Shown one piece after another: positions 18,654 through 27,696 of a DNA stretch of 64,000 nt (position 1 is the stretch's first letter; every line of letters starts with the position of its first letter). Location of the stretch: positions 186,001 to 250,000 of the forward strand of contig JACRQG010000008.1 in assembly GCA_016222805.1 (NCBI GenBank), given 5' to 3'. The notes beneath the pieces were generated by a model. The model made no database searches. It was not told the DNA's origin and saw only the letters and a list, made by a program, of their open reading frames with translations. Origin of the DNA: Verrucomicrobiota bacterium (GTDB lineage Bacteria; Verrucomicrobiota; Verrucomicrobiia; Opitutales; Opitutaceae). Position numbers and translations under genes: made by a program.

Positions 18654-19028
18654 ATGAAAACCAACCGCGCGCTCTCCGCGTTCCTCCTCGCCCTCGGCCT
18701 CCTGGCCCAGGCTCTCATCGCCCAAGGCCCGGCCGCCCGCCGCGGCCCCGCCAGCCCCGCCCCCGCTCCTGTTGGCAATCCCGACGAATGCCTGTGCATC
18801 CTCGCTGGTGAATGCCCGGGCTGCGCTCTCAACGGCACGGACGAGTGCCCGCTCGCGGTGGACGGCACCTGCCCGAACCAACCCGTCGGCCCCAACGGCC
18901 CGCGCGGTCCGCAGACCGATCCGGCCGGCGAGCCGAAGCGCGATGGCACCGGCGGCCCGGGCAAGCCCGCCAACCCCGCCGGACCGCAGGACGGCACGGC
19001 CCCCGGTTATCGCGGCGGTCGCGGCTGA
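18654..19028 (+). CDS. Small secreted cysteine-rich protein, unknown function
   Basis: 124 residues. MKTNRALSAFLLALGLLAQA is a clear signal peptide. The mature protein has a short Ala/Pro linker, then six cysteines within 28 residues in the pattern CxC-x5-C-x2-C-x7-C-x7-C, from about residue 43. The remaining 50 residues are a Gly/Pro/Asn-rich, probably disordered tail ending in GYRGGRG. I do not recognise the family. Disulfide-rich, metal-binding or surface roles are all possible. It stands alone between a terminator and a convergent operon. The GC-biased codon use matches its neighbours, and the signal peptide argues that it is real. Confidence 0.6.
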   Translation: MKTNRALSAFLLALGLLAQALIAQGPAARRGPASPAPAPVGNPDECLCILAGECPGCALNGTDECPLAVDGTCPNQPVGPNGPRGPQTDPAGEPKRDGTGGPGKPANPAGPQDGTAPGYRGGRG

Positions 19029-19062
19029 CCCATCGGACCACGTTACCGTCAAAACCTGCCAC

Positions 19063-19095
19063 CGGCGCCGGCCTTGTCTGGCGCCGTTTTCGTTT
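19063..19095. terminator. Terminator-like hairpin between convergent genes
   Basis: CGGCGCC, a 10-base loop and GGCGCCG form a 7-bp stem followed on the plus strand by TTTTCGTTT. It would end the cysteine-rich gene; the leftward BNR operon could also use the stem. Confidence 0.55.
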
Positions 19096-19109
19096 CGGCC
19101 GGGAGAGAC

Positions 19110-20558
19110 TCAGCGGCGAGCCGGAGCCTCCGGTTCCTTGTCCACCGCTTCGAACAAACGCAATTCGCTCGGCGGCGGCACCGCCTCGCGGGGTTTGTCC
19201 CGGTTTCGGCCCAGGGTCTGCCATCGCAACAGCCAACGCCGGCCGTCCGCCCGCGCACTGAGCGACTGCCCTTCCATTCCCGGTTCAACCGAGCCGCGCT
19301 TCCGCCGCCCTTCGTCCGTCGGGGGGGCCGCCGGCCGGTTCCTTCCCGAGGAAGCCGTCCCCAGCGGAGCAAGCGTCTCGGCGTCCAACCTCCATCGGCC
19401 GGAACCGGCTGCCCGGGTCGAGTAGTCCACGGCCAAGATCCCCGCGGCTTCGCGCCGCGGCGCACCCAGCGAAACTTCGGTCTGAATCGATCCTCCCCCG
19501 GAGAAGGCCCAGGTGAAATCCCAATTGCTGATCTGCCGAACCTGCCACCCCGAACCAGCGGCCGGGCGCGCCGCGTAGGCCTGCGAGTGACCTTTCGCGT
19601 CGTAGCGGTGATACACCACGACCGGGCGGGCGTGGTCGTCGAATCCCAGGGTGAAGGTGGTGTTGATCAACCCCTCGCCGGGTTTCGCCGCGTCGATCAC
19701 CTCTCCGGTGGCGAGGACCATCGGCAGGGCGATCGGTTCGCCGCGGCTGTTTTCCCACTGCACCAGATCACGGCTGCGGGCGTACGACAGCGTGTGGTTG
19801 GTCGCGCAATCCGGCGTGTTCCGCCACACCCAGACCAGATGAAACCGGCCGTCCGGGCCCAGCGTGGGCACCAGGGAGTAGGCGTTGCGCCTGCCCTCGC
19901 CCTCGAGGAGCGGGGTCGCCACCAGGCGCCGCCAAGTGCGGGTGGCGGGATCGTAGATATTATAGAGATCGCTGCCGTTGCCGCTGCTGCCATCGCGATA
20001 GCGGAAGAGCAGATCGCCGGCGGCATTCTGGAAGAACACCGGGTACGTGCAGCGCTCCTCCCGCTCCCCGGTCATCCGATCGAGGCGTTCCAGGGACGTC
20101 ACGTCGAAGGCGCGGCGCGACCGGTAATACACCAGCGGGTCCACGTGCATGTTGCCGGAGAGGTGCAGGTGGCCGTCGCGATCGAGCGCGAGGCGCAGGT
20201 AGTTGTGGCTGTCCCACGCCGTGACGTTGGACATCCGCTTCCGCCGGGGGACCTCGACCCCCTCGGGCTGACAGCGCTGCCACTCGCGCTCGCCCAGCCG
20301 TCGTCCGATCACGGTGATGCGGCGATTGGCATCATAGTAGGCGATGAAGAGGTGGCCCCGTTCGGCCAGCATCGAGAAGCCGACGGGATGGCCCGACCAG
20401 ACGCGATCGATCAACTCGCCGGCTTCCGCTGCCGCCGCCCGCCAGGGCACGGCGCCCGCCAGCAGCAACAGCGCAAGCACGAGGATCGGCACGGTCCGCG
20501 GGCAGGGAGACGCCGGGACCGGAGCGCGCCTCCCAATCGCGGTCAACGGCAGGTTCAT
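19110..20558 (-). CDS. BNR repeat-containing (BNR_4) secreted protein
   Basis: 482 residues from ATG 20558, with a hydrophobic signal segment (TVPILVLALLLLAGAVPWRA). The mature part is a beta-propeller of the BNR_4 type: GELIDRVWSGHPVGFSMLAE, AWDSHNYLRLALDRDGHLHL, SGNMHVDPLVYYRS, and GRFHLVWVWRNTPDCATNHT. Relatives occur in ulvan and rhamnogalacturonan degradation loci, some as lyases, many uncharacterised. The start is supported by an ATGA overlap with the stop of the upstream esterase gene, which implies translational coupling. It is the last gene of the leftward three-gene operon from 22948. Enzymatic activity is not proven from sequence. Confidence 0.75.
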   Translation of the reverse strand: MNLPLTAIGRRAPVPASPCPRTVPILVLALLLLAGAVPWRAAAAEAGELIDRVWSGHPVGFSMLAERGHLFIAYYDANRRITVIGRRLGEREWQRCQPEGVEVPRRKRMSNVTAWDSHNYLRLALDRDGHLHLSGNMHVDPLVYYRSRRAFDVTSLERLDRMTGEREERCTYPVFFQNAAGDLLFRYRDGSSGNGSDLYNIYDPATRTWRRLVATPLLEGEGRRNAYSLVPTLGPDGRFHLVWVWRNTPDCATNHTLSYARSRDLVQWENSRGEPIALPMVLATGEVIDAAKPGEGLINTTFTLGFDDHARPVVVYHRYDAKGHSQAYAARPAAGSGWQVRQISNWDFTWAFSGGGSIQTEVSLGAPRREAAGILAVDYSTRAAGSGRWRLDAETLAPLGTASSGRNRPAAPPTDEGRRKRGSVEPGMEGQSLSARADGRRWLLRWQTLGRNRDKPREAVPPPSELRLFEAVDKEPEAPARR

Positions 20559-21559
20559 TCCCGCACCCCTTCCTTGCCCAGGTGTTTCACGAGAAACTCG
20601 AGAAACACCGGCCGGAGATCGCGCGGCAACGGCTTCTTGCCCCAACGCTCCAGGTCGAAGGTGTGGCCAATGCCGTCGAGCACAATCAACTCGTGGCGCG
20701 CCCCGCGCTCCTTCGCGACGCGGTCCAGCGTTTCGGCCTGGGCCAGTTCCACTGTCTCATCGCTGCGGCCGTGCAAGGTCAGCAAGGGGACACTGCTCGC
20801 CTTCACGTGCGTGATTGGAGAAGCGAGCCGCAGCACCGGGGCCTCCAGCGAGGCGACGCCGTAGACTTTCGCCGTGCTGTCCCGCAGCAGATTGGCCGGC
20901 GCGGGTTCCCCGGCCTTGGGCTTCACGCGCCACGCGGGAACGTCGGTGATGCCATAGAAGTTCACCCCGCACCGCACCGCGCTCGAGACTCCCGGATAGG
21001 GAGTCGCGGCGCCGACGGGCTCGAGTTCGGCCAGGCCGCCCGTGAGCGCGACCATCAGCGCGAGGTGCCCGCCGGCCGAGCCTCCGGCCACCGCGATGCG
21101 CTCGGGATCGAGCCGGTACTTCCCTGCGTTGGCGCGCAGGAAGCGCACCGCATTCTTGCAGTCGTGGAGGTTGGTCGGCCAGGCCCCGGCTCCGAGCCGG
21201 TAGTCGATGCTCACGGCCACGTAACCGGCGTTGGCAAGGGTCGTGCAGATGTTCTTCGCCCGCGCCTCGTTCTTCGTGCCGCCCATCCAGCCGCCGCCGT
21301 GGATCCAGACCAGGGCCGGAGACTTCACCCCGGCGGCCGGCGGCGCCGGCAGGTACAGGTCCAGCTTCTCGACCCGGTCATCGGCGAGATACGCCACGTC
21401 GGGAATCACCTGGGTCGGCGTCTCCGGCGTTTCCGCTGCCCGGAGAGTGCACGCTCCTCCGCCGAGCAGGCAAACGGCCACCAGGCCGCCAAGCCAATTG
21501 AGCACACGGGGCTGGGTCGCCGTCGCCATTCGGCCGGCAGATCGTCGCATCAGATTCAT
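20555..21559 (-). CDS. Alpha/beta hydrolase, carbohydrate esterase-like
   Basis: 334 residues, secreted (hydrophobic LGGLVAVCLLGGGACTLRAA near residues 23-42). It has the oxyanion HGGGW motif, nucleophile Ser in GGSAGG, Asp in GRSDETV and His in GIGHTFD, all in the order of the BD-FAE/esterase-lipase family. It probably removes acetyl or other acyl groups from a polysaccharide. It starts 9 bases after the agarase-like gene and overlaps the BNR gene by ATGA, so the three are one operon. Confidence 0.85.
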   Translation of the reverse strand: MNLMRRSAGRMATATQPRVLNWLGGLVAVCLLGGGACTLRAAETPETPTQVIPDVAYLADDRVEKLDLYLPAPPAAGVKSPALVWIHGGGWMGGTKNEARAKNICTTLANAGYVAVSIDYRLGAGAWPTNLHDCKNAVRFLRANAGKYRLDPERIAVAGGSAGGHLALMVALTGGLAELEPVGAATPYPGVSSAVRCGVNFYGITDVPAWRVKPKAGEPAPANLLRDSTAKVYGVASLEAPVLRLASPITHVKASSVPLLTLHGRSDETVELAQAETLDRVAKERGARHELIVLDGIGHTFDLERWGKKPLPRDLRPVFLEFLVKHLGKEGVRE

Positions 21560-21568
21560 GAGGTTCGT

Positions 21569-22948
21569 CTATTGGGCCCGATCAAAATAGTCCACCAGGC
21601 GATAGGTGCGTTCGTTGATTCGTTTCATCGCGGTCAGCAGGTCGGTGTACGGCTCATAGCGATTGCTCACGATCCCCTTGTTGGAGTCCCGGTTGGAGGG
21701 ATCGGCGCGGGTGTCGTCCGGATCGTTGTCGATATACTTGAACCACTGCCAGCCGACGCACCCCTTCGACTCGAGGAGGCTGAGCGTGAAGTTCTCATAG
21801 AAACGGCCACGATCCTTCTGGGTCTTCACGACCCAGCCTGCCCCGCTCACATTGGCCAGACCGGGCACGTCCATCCCCTTGGCGTACCACTCCGTGATCA
21901 GGTAGGGGCGCCCGGACTCCCGCTCCCACATCGCCACCAGGTCCGGATCCGCCGACCAGGCGTGGTAGTAATTCACCGCCACGACATCGAGGTGCCGACC
22001 CGCCGCGCGGAAGGTCTCGGGATAACGCACCTGCGCCCCATGGAACCGCGAGCCGAGGATCAGGTGATTCGGATCCACCCGGCGGATCGCCTGCGTCACG
22101 ATGCGAAGATATCGATCCACGACCAGGCCGAGAAACTCCTGCCGGTCGGCGTCCGTGACGTCCTTGGCCGTCGCGCCCGGACCATGACGCTTCCGCAGGA
22201 ACGCCTGCGCCGCCTGGTACCCGGGATCCTGCGCCGGAAGCGACAGGAAGTTGGTCAGTGCCTCCCGTTTGAGGGGCAGCTCGTTGTCGGTGAAATGGCC
22301 GAGCAGCCAGGGATCGTCCCGGGTCGCCGCCAGCTGCCTCGCGTGCTCCGCGCAGAAGGTTTCGAACTCCGGATCAAAGACAAAGATCGCATCCTTCGGG
22401 TAACCCGTGTGCCCCGGCAGTTGGTAGGTGCCACCCCGCTTCTTGCCGTAGCTGCTCATGAAATTCCAGATGTGCGTGTAGGCCAGTTTCCGCGGCGCCG
22501 TGCGCAGTCGCGCCGTGTCGGTCCAGGCGGCCAGTCCGTTGAAGCCGTGGGCATGGAGCAGCTCGGCGGTCCGCGCCGCCCAGGACTCCTCCCCGCCGAG
22601 CTTCGTCTGCAACGCTGCGGACGCCCCTGGTGTCCGCAGCATCGAAACCGAAACCACACTCCGGTTGAGACAGAGCCCGCCCGCCGGGTCTACGAGCCAC
22701 CACCGGCCGTCGACGCGCTCGACACGGAAGAACCCGGTGGCCCTGGCCTTTCGGTCCGTGCGTCCGCCGAATTCATCCAAGCCTTGGTCCGCCGGCGCGG
22801 CCGCCACGGCCGGCAGGTCGTCCAAGGTGCGCGTGGAAAACGGTTTCCACGTGGCACTCGGCTTCGTGGCCACCAGAACGGTCTCGGAGGCAACTCCAGC
22901 CGAGGTCGCGAACCCCAAGACGACGCCGAGGAATAAGCACGCTTTCAT
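21569..22948 (-). CDS. Agarase-like (clan A) glycoside hydrolase
   Basis: 459 residues from ATG 22948, signal peptide MKACLFLGVVLGFATSAGVA. The catalytic region starts with ATGFFRVERVDGRWWLVDPA, seen in GH50/agarase-like enzymes. WLLGHFTDNELPL holds a likely acid/base Glu, and PYLITEWYAKG a likely nucleophile Glu. The end, GCVGWQWFKYIDND followed by SNKGIVSNRYEPY, fits the same group. At 459 residues it is shorter than typical GH50 agarases (about 750), so it probably lacks their accessory domain. Substrate uncertain: a galactan or another plant or algal polymer. It is first gene of the operon with the esterase and BNR_4 genes and carries an unusual structured leader. Confidence 0.75.
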   Translation of the reverse strand: MKACLFLGVVLGFATSAGVASETVLVATKPSATWKPFSTRTLDDLPAVAAAPADQGLDEFGGRTDRKARATGFFRVERVDGRWWLVDPAGGLCLNRSVVSVSMLRTPGASAALQTKLGGEESWAARTAELLHAHGFNGLAAWTDTARLRTAPRKLAYTHIWNFMSSYGKKRGGTYQLPGHTGYPKDAIFVFDPEFETFCAEHARQLAATRDDPWLLGHFTDNELPLKREALTNFLSLPAQDPGYQAAQAFLRKRHGPGATAKDVTDADRQEFLGLVVDRYLRIVTQAIRRVDPNHLILGSRFHGAQVRYPETFRAAGRHLDVVAVNYYHAWSADPDLVAMWERESGRPYLITEWYAKGMDVPGLANVSGAGWVVKTQKDRGRFYENFTLSLLESKGCVGWQWFKYIDNDPDDTRADPSNRDSNKGIVSNRYEPYTDLLTAMKRINERTYRLVDYFDRAQ

Positions 22949-23027
22949 GGTTCCAGAAGATGGGGAAAAGCGCGGGAACCTCGACGGGAAAGTAACCCCA
23001 CAACCCACGTCGGTTTGCCATCTTCTG
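22949..23027 (-). promoter_or_regulatory. Structured 5' leader of agarase-like operon
   Basis: On the minus-strand transcript CAGAAGATGG (23027-23018) can pair with CCATCTTCTG (22963-22954), a perfect 10-bp stem ending 5 bases before the start codon. Inside lies a CGACG/CGTCG stem. GGTTCC (22980-22975) can instead pair with GGAACC (22954-22949), which touches the ATG and overlaps the first stem by one base. Two mutually exclusive folds next to the start codon suggest control of translation. No known riboswitch family is recognised. Confidence 0.45.
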
Positions 23028-23349
23028 CTACTCTCAAGCTGAGGTGATAGTCGCATCCGCGCGGACCCTCCCCTGTGTGCGCCTGGCCCGACCACCGGAG
23101 TGCGCTTGCGGGCATTCAAGTTCGGAAGGAATGCACCGAAAAAGACCTCGCGTTGCGGTGCGCTTCGGCGTGACCGCCTTTGTCGGGCAGAGCACGGATC
23201 TGCAAGGCAGGGGAGCAGCGCAAGAGCCCTGCCGGGCTCTGCCACCATGCTCCTGCCTCCTCCAACCTCCGCCTTCCGCCTCTGCTCGGCGCCCCACGGG
23301 ATGCCGGCGGGACGGGTCCGACCTCAACCCGCCAATCGAACGTAGTCCC
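23028..23349. other. Leader region of the chemoreceptor gene
   Basis: No gene is supported in this gap. It contains the nested hairpin at 23206-23257, listed separately. Open frames running through it have no recognisable protein and are read as noncoding. Confidence 0.45.
23206..23257. promoter_or_regulatory. Nested hairpin upstream of chemoreceptor gene
   Basis: Inner stem AGAGCCC-TGCC-GGGCTCT at 23223-23240 is perfect. It is enclosed by GGCAG..GAGCA (23206-23217) and TGCTC..TGCC (23248-23257). It sits about 90 bases before the start of the chemoreceptor gene and could be an attenuator or the terminator of an upstream transcript. Confidence 0.4.
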
Positions 23350-25521
23350 ATGAAGTCCCTCTTCTCTTCGCTGAACCGCCTGACGCTCGGGGTAAAAATC
23401 ACTCTGCTCGCCGTCTGCCCTGTCGTCGCTCTCCTCCTTGCGAGCCTCGCCACGCTGCTGATCGAGCAGCGGCAACTCGACGCCGCAGTCACCGACTCCA
23501 TCCGGCGCCAGGCCGACGGTGAGGCGACCAAGATCGCCCGCAACGTCTACCTCCTCTGCGAGGCGACCGAGGCGCGTAACCAACACGAACTCGCCCACAC
23601 GCTCGGCCTCGCCCGCGAGGCGGTGGAAAAGGCGGGCGGCGTCAACCTCGACACCGCGACGGTGCCGTGGAAGGCCGTCAATCAACTCACGCAGGCCGTG
23701 GAGGAGGTGACCCTGCCGAGACTGCGCGTCGGCACGACGTGGCTGGGGCAGATCTCCTCCGCCGCCGAGCCCGCCCCCGTCGTCGATCACATCAAACACG
23801 TCACCGCCAACTCGAGCACCATCTTCCAGCGCATCAACGATGCCGGCGACATGCTCCGGGTCTGCACCAGTGTGCTGAAGACCGACGGCGCCCGCGCCGT
23901 GGGCACCTACATTCCGGCGAAAAACCCCGACGGTTCCGCCAACGCCGTCATCCAAACCGTCCTCCGCGGCGACACCTACCGCGGACGAGCCTTCGTCGTG
24001 GATGCCTGGCACGCCACCGCGTACGAACCGATCTGGGACGCCGCCCGCCAGCGCGTCATCGGCATGTTGTTCGTCGGAGTCAGCCAGGCTCAGATCAACA
24101 AGGAGCTCAACGAAGCCATCACCAAGATGGAAGTCGGCAAGACCGGCTACGTCTTCGTGCTCGGGGGTACCGGTGACCAGCGCGGAAAGTACCTCGTCTC
24201 CTACAAGGGCCAGCGCAACGGGGAGAACATCTGGGAGGCGCAGGACGCTTCCGGCCGCCGCTTCATCCAGTCGATCGTCGGCAAGGGTCTCGCCACCAAG
24301 GATGGCTCGATCGCCATCGACGACTATCCCTGGAAGAACCAGGGCGAAACGGAGTCCCGCCTGAAGTTTGCCGCGATTACCTACTATGCGCCATGGGACT
24401 GGGTCATCGGCGCCAGCGCCTACCTCGACGACTTCGCCGACATCCGCGCAGGCGTGGCGCACGCCGAGAAGTCGATGCTGGTCTGGGTCACCGGCGTCGC
24501 CGCGGGCGTCACCCTTCTGGCCGCGCTCCTCGCCATCCTCATCTCCCGCGCGGTCGCGCGCTCGATCGGCGGCGTCATCAACGGCCTGCGCCATGGCTCG
24601 GAGCAGATCACCTCGGCCTCGAACCAGGTTTCGGATGCCTCCCAGTCCCTCGCCCAGGGCGCCAGCGAACAGGCGGCCTCGATCGAGGAGACCAGCGCCT
24701 CCCTCGAGGAGATGTCCGGCATGACGCGACGCAACTCGGAGAGCGCTGCGAAGGCCAGCACCCTCACCCGCACCACCCGCCAGGTGGCCGACCAGGGCGC
24801 CACCGACATGAAGGCGATGAGCGACGCCATGAACGAGATCAAGGCGTCCTCCGATGACATCGCGAAGATCATCAAGACGATCGACGAGATCGCCTTCCAG
24901 ACCAACATCCTCGCCCTCAACGCCGCGGTCGAGGCCGCCCGCGCCGGCGAAGCCGGCATGGGTTTCGCCGTCGTCGCCGAAGAGGTTCGCGCCCTCGCCC
25001 AGCGCTCCGCCCAGGCCGCGCGCGAAACCGCCGCCAAGATCGAAGGGGCCATCGGCAAGACCGCGCAGGGCGTGCAACTGAGCAGCCAGGTCGCAGCCCG
25101 GCTCACCGACATCGTCGCCAAGGTGCGCGAGGTTGATCAGTTGGTGGCCGAAGTCGCCACCGCCTCGCGCGAGCAGAGCGAGGGTGTTTCCCAAATCAAT
25201 CTCGCCGTCGGCCAGATGGACAAGGTGACCCAGTCCAACGCCGCCAGTGCGGAGGAAAGCGCGGCCGCGGCCGAGGAGCTCAACGCCCAGGCGCACGCGC
25301 TCAACCAAGCGGTCTCCGAATTGTCGGCCATCGTCGGTGCGCGCCAGCAGAACACACCCGCGCCCTCCGCCCAGGCCGCCACCAAGCCGGCCGTGGCCCT
25401 GCAGCGTCCGACCCTCCGCACCCCCACGGCGAAACCCGCCCCGGCCGTTGCCCACCACCGTTCCTCCGCACCCGGCACGCCGCACCAGGATCGCTTCGCC
25501 GACTCGTTCAAGAACCTGTGA
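23350..25521 (+). CDS. Methyl-accepting chemotaxis protein with Cache sensor
   Basis: 723 residues. One membrane segment lies at about 17-39 ([21 protein letters not shown]), then a periplasmic Cache_3/Cache_2-type sensor to about 375, with [20 protein letters not shown] and [16 protein letters not shown] typical. A second membrane segment ([20 protein letters not shown]) follows, then the signalling domain with the highly conserved hairpin tip [21 protein letters not shown] normal HAMP domain is not obvious. The last 70 residues are an Ala/Pro/Thr linker ending in DSFKNL, not a NWETF-type CheR tether. It probably senses a small organic ligand. No other chemotaxis gene is nearby. An outer-membrane barrel gene follows 10 bases later. 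Confidence 0.9.
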   Translation: MKSLFSSLNRLTLGVKITLLAVCPVVALLLASLATLLIEQRQLDAAVTDSIRRQADGEATKIARNVYLLCEATEARNQHELAHTLGLAREAVEKAGGVNLDTATVPWKAVNQLTQAVEEVTLPRLRVGTTWLGQISSAAEPAPVVDHIKHVTANSSTIFQRINDAGDMLRVCTSVLKTDGARAVGTYIPAKNPDGSANAVIQTVLRGDTYRGRAFVVDAWHATAYEPIWDAARQRVIGMLFVGVSQAQINKELNEAITKMEVGKTGYVFVLGGTGDQRGKYLVSYKGQRNGENIWEAQDASGRRFIQSIVGKGLATKDGSIAIDDYPWKNQGETESRLKFAAITYYAPWDWVIGASAYLDDFADIRAGVAHAEKSMLVWVTGVAAGVTLLAALLAILISRAVARSIGGVINGLRHGSEQITSASNQVSDASQSLAQGASEQAASIEETSASLEEMSGMTRRNSESAAKASTLTRTTRQVADQGATDMKAMSDAMNEIKASSDDIAKIIKTIDEIAFQTNILALNAAVEAARAGEAGMGFAVVAEEVRALAQRSAQAARETAAKIEGAIGKTAQGVQLSSQVAARLTDIVAKVREVDQLVAEVATASREQSEGVSQINLAVGQMDKVTQSNAASAEESAAAAEELNAQAHALNQAVSELSAIVGARQQNTPAPSAQAATKPAVALQRPTLRTPTAKPAPAVAHHRSSAPGTPHQDRFADSFKNL

Positions 25522-25531
25522 GGACCAGCGG

Positions 25532-26800
25532 ATGAAACTCCTCCACCACGTCCTGCCTGCCGCCCTCGCCCTCGGCATCTCGTTCGGCCCCGCGTCCGCC
25601 TCCGAGGCGGAGACGTCGCCCGTGTGGAAATTCACGTCGAGCATCGCCGCCCGGGCCACCTTCGACTCCAACGTGTATCTGCAGGACCAGCGCCCGGATG
25701 CCGGCATCGCAGGGGCGGTGCGGCCAAGGCAGGAGTCGTTTGCCTCCTCCCTGTCGGCCGCCGTGTCGCTGGATTACCGGCCGCACCGCGACACCAGTCT
25801 CTCCGCCTCGTACGCCCCGGAAGCGTCCCGCTATTTCTCCGCGCGCTCGGAAGACCATCGCCTGCATCGCCTGAGCTTCAATGGCAGCGGCCGTTTCGGC
25901 GCCGCCACCTGGAGCCTGCAGAACAGCGGCACCTGGATCGACGGCAGCGCCGAGGGGCCAACCTTCGGCGGCATCGGAGGGATCACCGCCATGGGAGGCA
26001 TTCCGCTGCGCGATCGCCGGGAGGCCTACATTTCCCGGCATAGTTTCCGCATGCAGATCCCGCAGGAATCCTGGTTCGTGCGCCCGGTCGCGTCGGCGTA
26101 CGTCCACGACTTTCAGACCGTCCAGAGCCGACGCGCCGGGTACGAAAACTACCTCGACCGGCAGGAGTGGACCGCCGGCGTCGACCTCGGCCGAAAGGTG
26201 GGCGCCAAGACCGCGATCCTCGCGGGATGGCGGATGGGGCGCCAGGATCAACTCCGGTTGCACGGCATCGACAGTCCGTACGACAGCCGTCTCCGTCGCT
26301 GGCTGGTCGGGGTCGAAGGTGCGCCCGCCTCGTGGCTGCAATGCGCGGTCCTCACGGGGCCGGAAACCCGGGACTATCCGGCGGCGACGCCCGTCGGCTT
26401 CAAGCGCGACAAGGTCTATTGGTGGATCGACGCCTCGGCAACGGTCACCGCCGGCCCCCGGGACATCTGCACGATTTCCGCCCGCCGGTTTGGCCTGCCC
26501 GCCTTCGCCAGCCAGAGCATGTATGAGGATATCACCTACGAGATGAACTGGCGTCATCGCTTCGGGGACCGCCTCGGCACCGTCCTCGGCTTCCGCGCCT
26601 ACGGTGGCGACTGGCCCGGTCCAGCCTGCCGCGAGGATTGGATCCTCACCCCCAGCGCGGCCGTGCAATACGCATTCAGCCGTCGCTGTGGACTGGAGTT
26701 GGCCTATGTTCTCGACTCCACCGAAAGCCGGGTGCCGAACACGAGCGGGCGGGAATACCGGCGACAGCTCGCGACCTTCTCCCTGAAGTTCACGCCGTAG
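25532..26800 (+). CDS. Outer-membrane beta-barrel protein (BBP2-like porin)
   Basis: 422 residues. Signal peptide MKLLHHVLPAALALGISFGP followed by SASEAE. The mature part is built of alternating aromatic/hydrophobic strands (ATFDSNVYLQD, SAAVSLDYRPHRDTSLSASY, LTPSAAVQYAFSRRCGLELA), ending in TFSLKFTP. This resembles putative beta-barrel porin 2 proteins. It starts 10 bases after the chemoreceptor stop with AGGACC just upstream, so the two are almost surely cotranscribed. A role in letting the chemoreceptor ligand through the outer membrane is inference. It converges with the SGNH hydrolase gene, 34 bases away. Confidence 0.75.
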   Translation: MKLLHHVLPAALALGISFGPASASEAETSPVWKFTSSIAARATFDSNVYLQDQRPDAGIAGAVRPRQESFASSLSAAVSLDYRPHRDTSLSASYAPEASRYFSARSEDHRLHRLSFNGSGRFGAATWSLQNSGTWIDGSAEGPTFGGIGGITAMGGIPLRDRREAYISRHSFRMQIPQESWFVRPVASAYVHDFQTVQSRRAGYENYLDRQEWTAGVDLGRKVGAKTAILAGWRMGRQDQLRLHGIDSPYDSRLRRWLVGVEGAPASWLQCAVLTGPETRDYPAATPVGFKRDKVYWWIDASATVTAGPRDICTISARRFGLPAFASQSMYEDITYEMNWRHRFGDRLGTVLGFRAYGGDWPGPACREDWILTPSAAVQYAFSRRCGLELAYVLDSTESRVPNTSGREYRRQLATFSLKFTP

Positions 26801-26834
26801 CCGGCGTCCGTCGCACCGACCGCCGCGCGGACCA

Positions 26835-27572
26835 CTACCGACGAACCTCTGAAGCGGGACCAGGATCTCGGCCTGCCCTCACCTCCTGCCAGATCTTTTC
26901 CAGGATCGGTTTGAGGGTCGCCGCGAAGGCCTCGTACGCCGGCGGGTGGAAGTGCAGCTTGTCCGGCTTGTAGAGGTCCAGCCGCGGATGCCCGTTGGCA
27001 TCCACCAGCAACGGGTTGAGGTCGACGAAGGTCCGCCGCGGTGTCGCCGAACAATAGGCCCGCGCCAGCGCGTTGTAGTAATCCACCTGCTCCCAGCGAT
27101 TCACGCGATCCGGTGAACGCGTCGCGGTGACGTACACGAGGTGGGTCTCCGGCAGCACGGCCCGCACCCGCTCCGAAAACTCCCGGAACCGGCCGAAGAT
27201 CACTTCCGGGGCGTCCGCCGGAGTCGCCTTCAGGTCGTTGCTCCCGCAATAGTACACGATGATCCTCGGCGCATACCGCGGCACCAGCTGATCGAACCGG
27301 GCGAGCTGGTCCCCGGTCCGCGAACCACCGAAGGCACGGTTGAATGCCGGCAACGGCGCCATCTGCTCCGCGACATTCGTCCACTGCCGGAAGATGCTGC
27401 TCCCGACAAAGAGTATTCCCCCCTTCGGCGGAGGATTCGCCGCATCCTGCTCGGCAAAGGCCTTGAAGGACGGTTCGTACTGCGCCCATCGCTTCGCGGC
27501 GTCATCGGCCGCCAGCGCGGACAGGACCAAGACCGGAAAGAGGCAGAGTCGAAGCAGGGGACGGGAGTTCAT
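26835..27572 (-). CDS. Secreted SGNH/GDSL hydrolase
   Basis: 245 residues with signal peptide MNSRPLLRLCLFPVLVLSALA. The four SGNH blocks are visible: GSSIFRQW (Ser), NRAFGGSRTGD (Gly), YYCGSNDL (Asn), and DKLHFHPPAY (Asp/His). This family includes carbohydrate deacetylases and PAF-acetylhydrolase-like esterases; acetyl-polysaccharide deacetylation would fit the setting. It lies downstream of the malonate operon on the same strand but is separated by 124 bases containing a family-A palindrome, so it is probably transcribed apart. Confidence 0.85.
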   Translation of the reverse strand: MNSRPLLRLCLFPVLVLSALAADDAAKRWAQYEPSFKAFAEQDAANPPPKGGILFVGSSIFRQWTNVAEQMAPLPAFNRAFGGSRTGDQLARFDQLVPRYAPRIIVYYCGSNDLKATPADAPEVIFGRFREFSERVRAVLPETHLVYVTATRSPDRVNRWEQVDYYNALARAYCSATPRRTFVDLNPLLVDANGHPRLDLYKPDKLHFHPPAYEAFAATLKPILEKIWQEVRAGRDPGPASEVRR

Positions 27573-27607
27573 CGGGAAGGGGACACGTGTGACTTTGTTG
27601 CGCTCCT

Positions 27608-27631
27608 GTAGGCGGGGCGAGCGCGCCCCGC
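27608..27631. repeat. Family-A GC palindrome
   Basis: GTAGGCGGGGCGAGC followed by GCGCCCCGC is a member of the dispersed GTGGGCGGGGCGACC family. It lies between madM and the SGNH hydrolase gene and could end the malonate transcript. Confidence 0.5.
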
Positions 27632-27696
27632 GGCTTCGGATTCAGATCCCACCTGGCGCGGGGCGAGCCGAGGCAGAACAAGGTGACATGGCAGGA

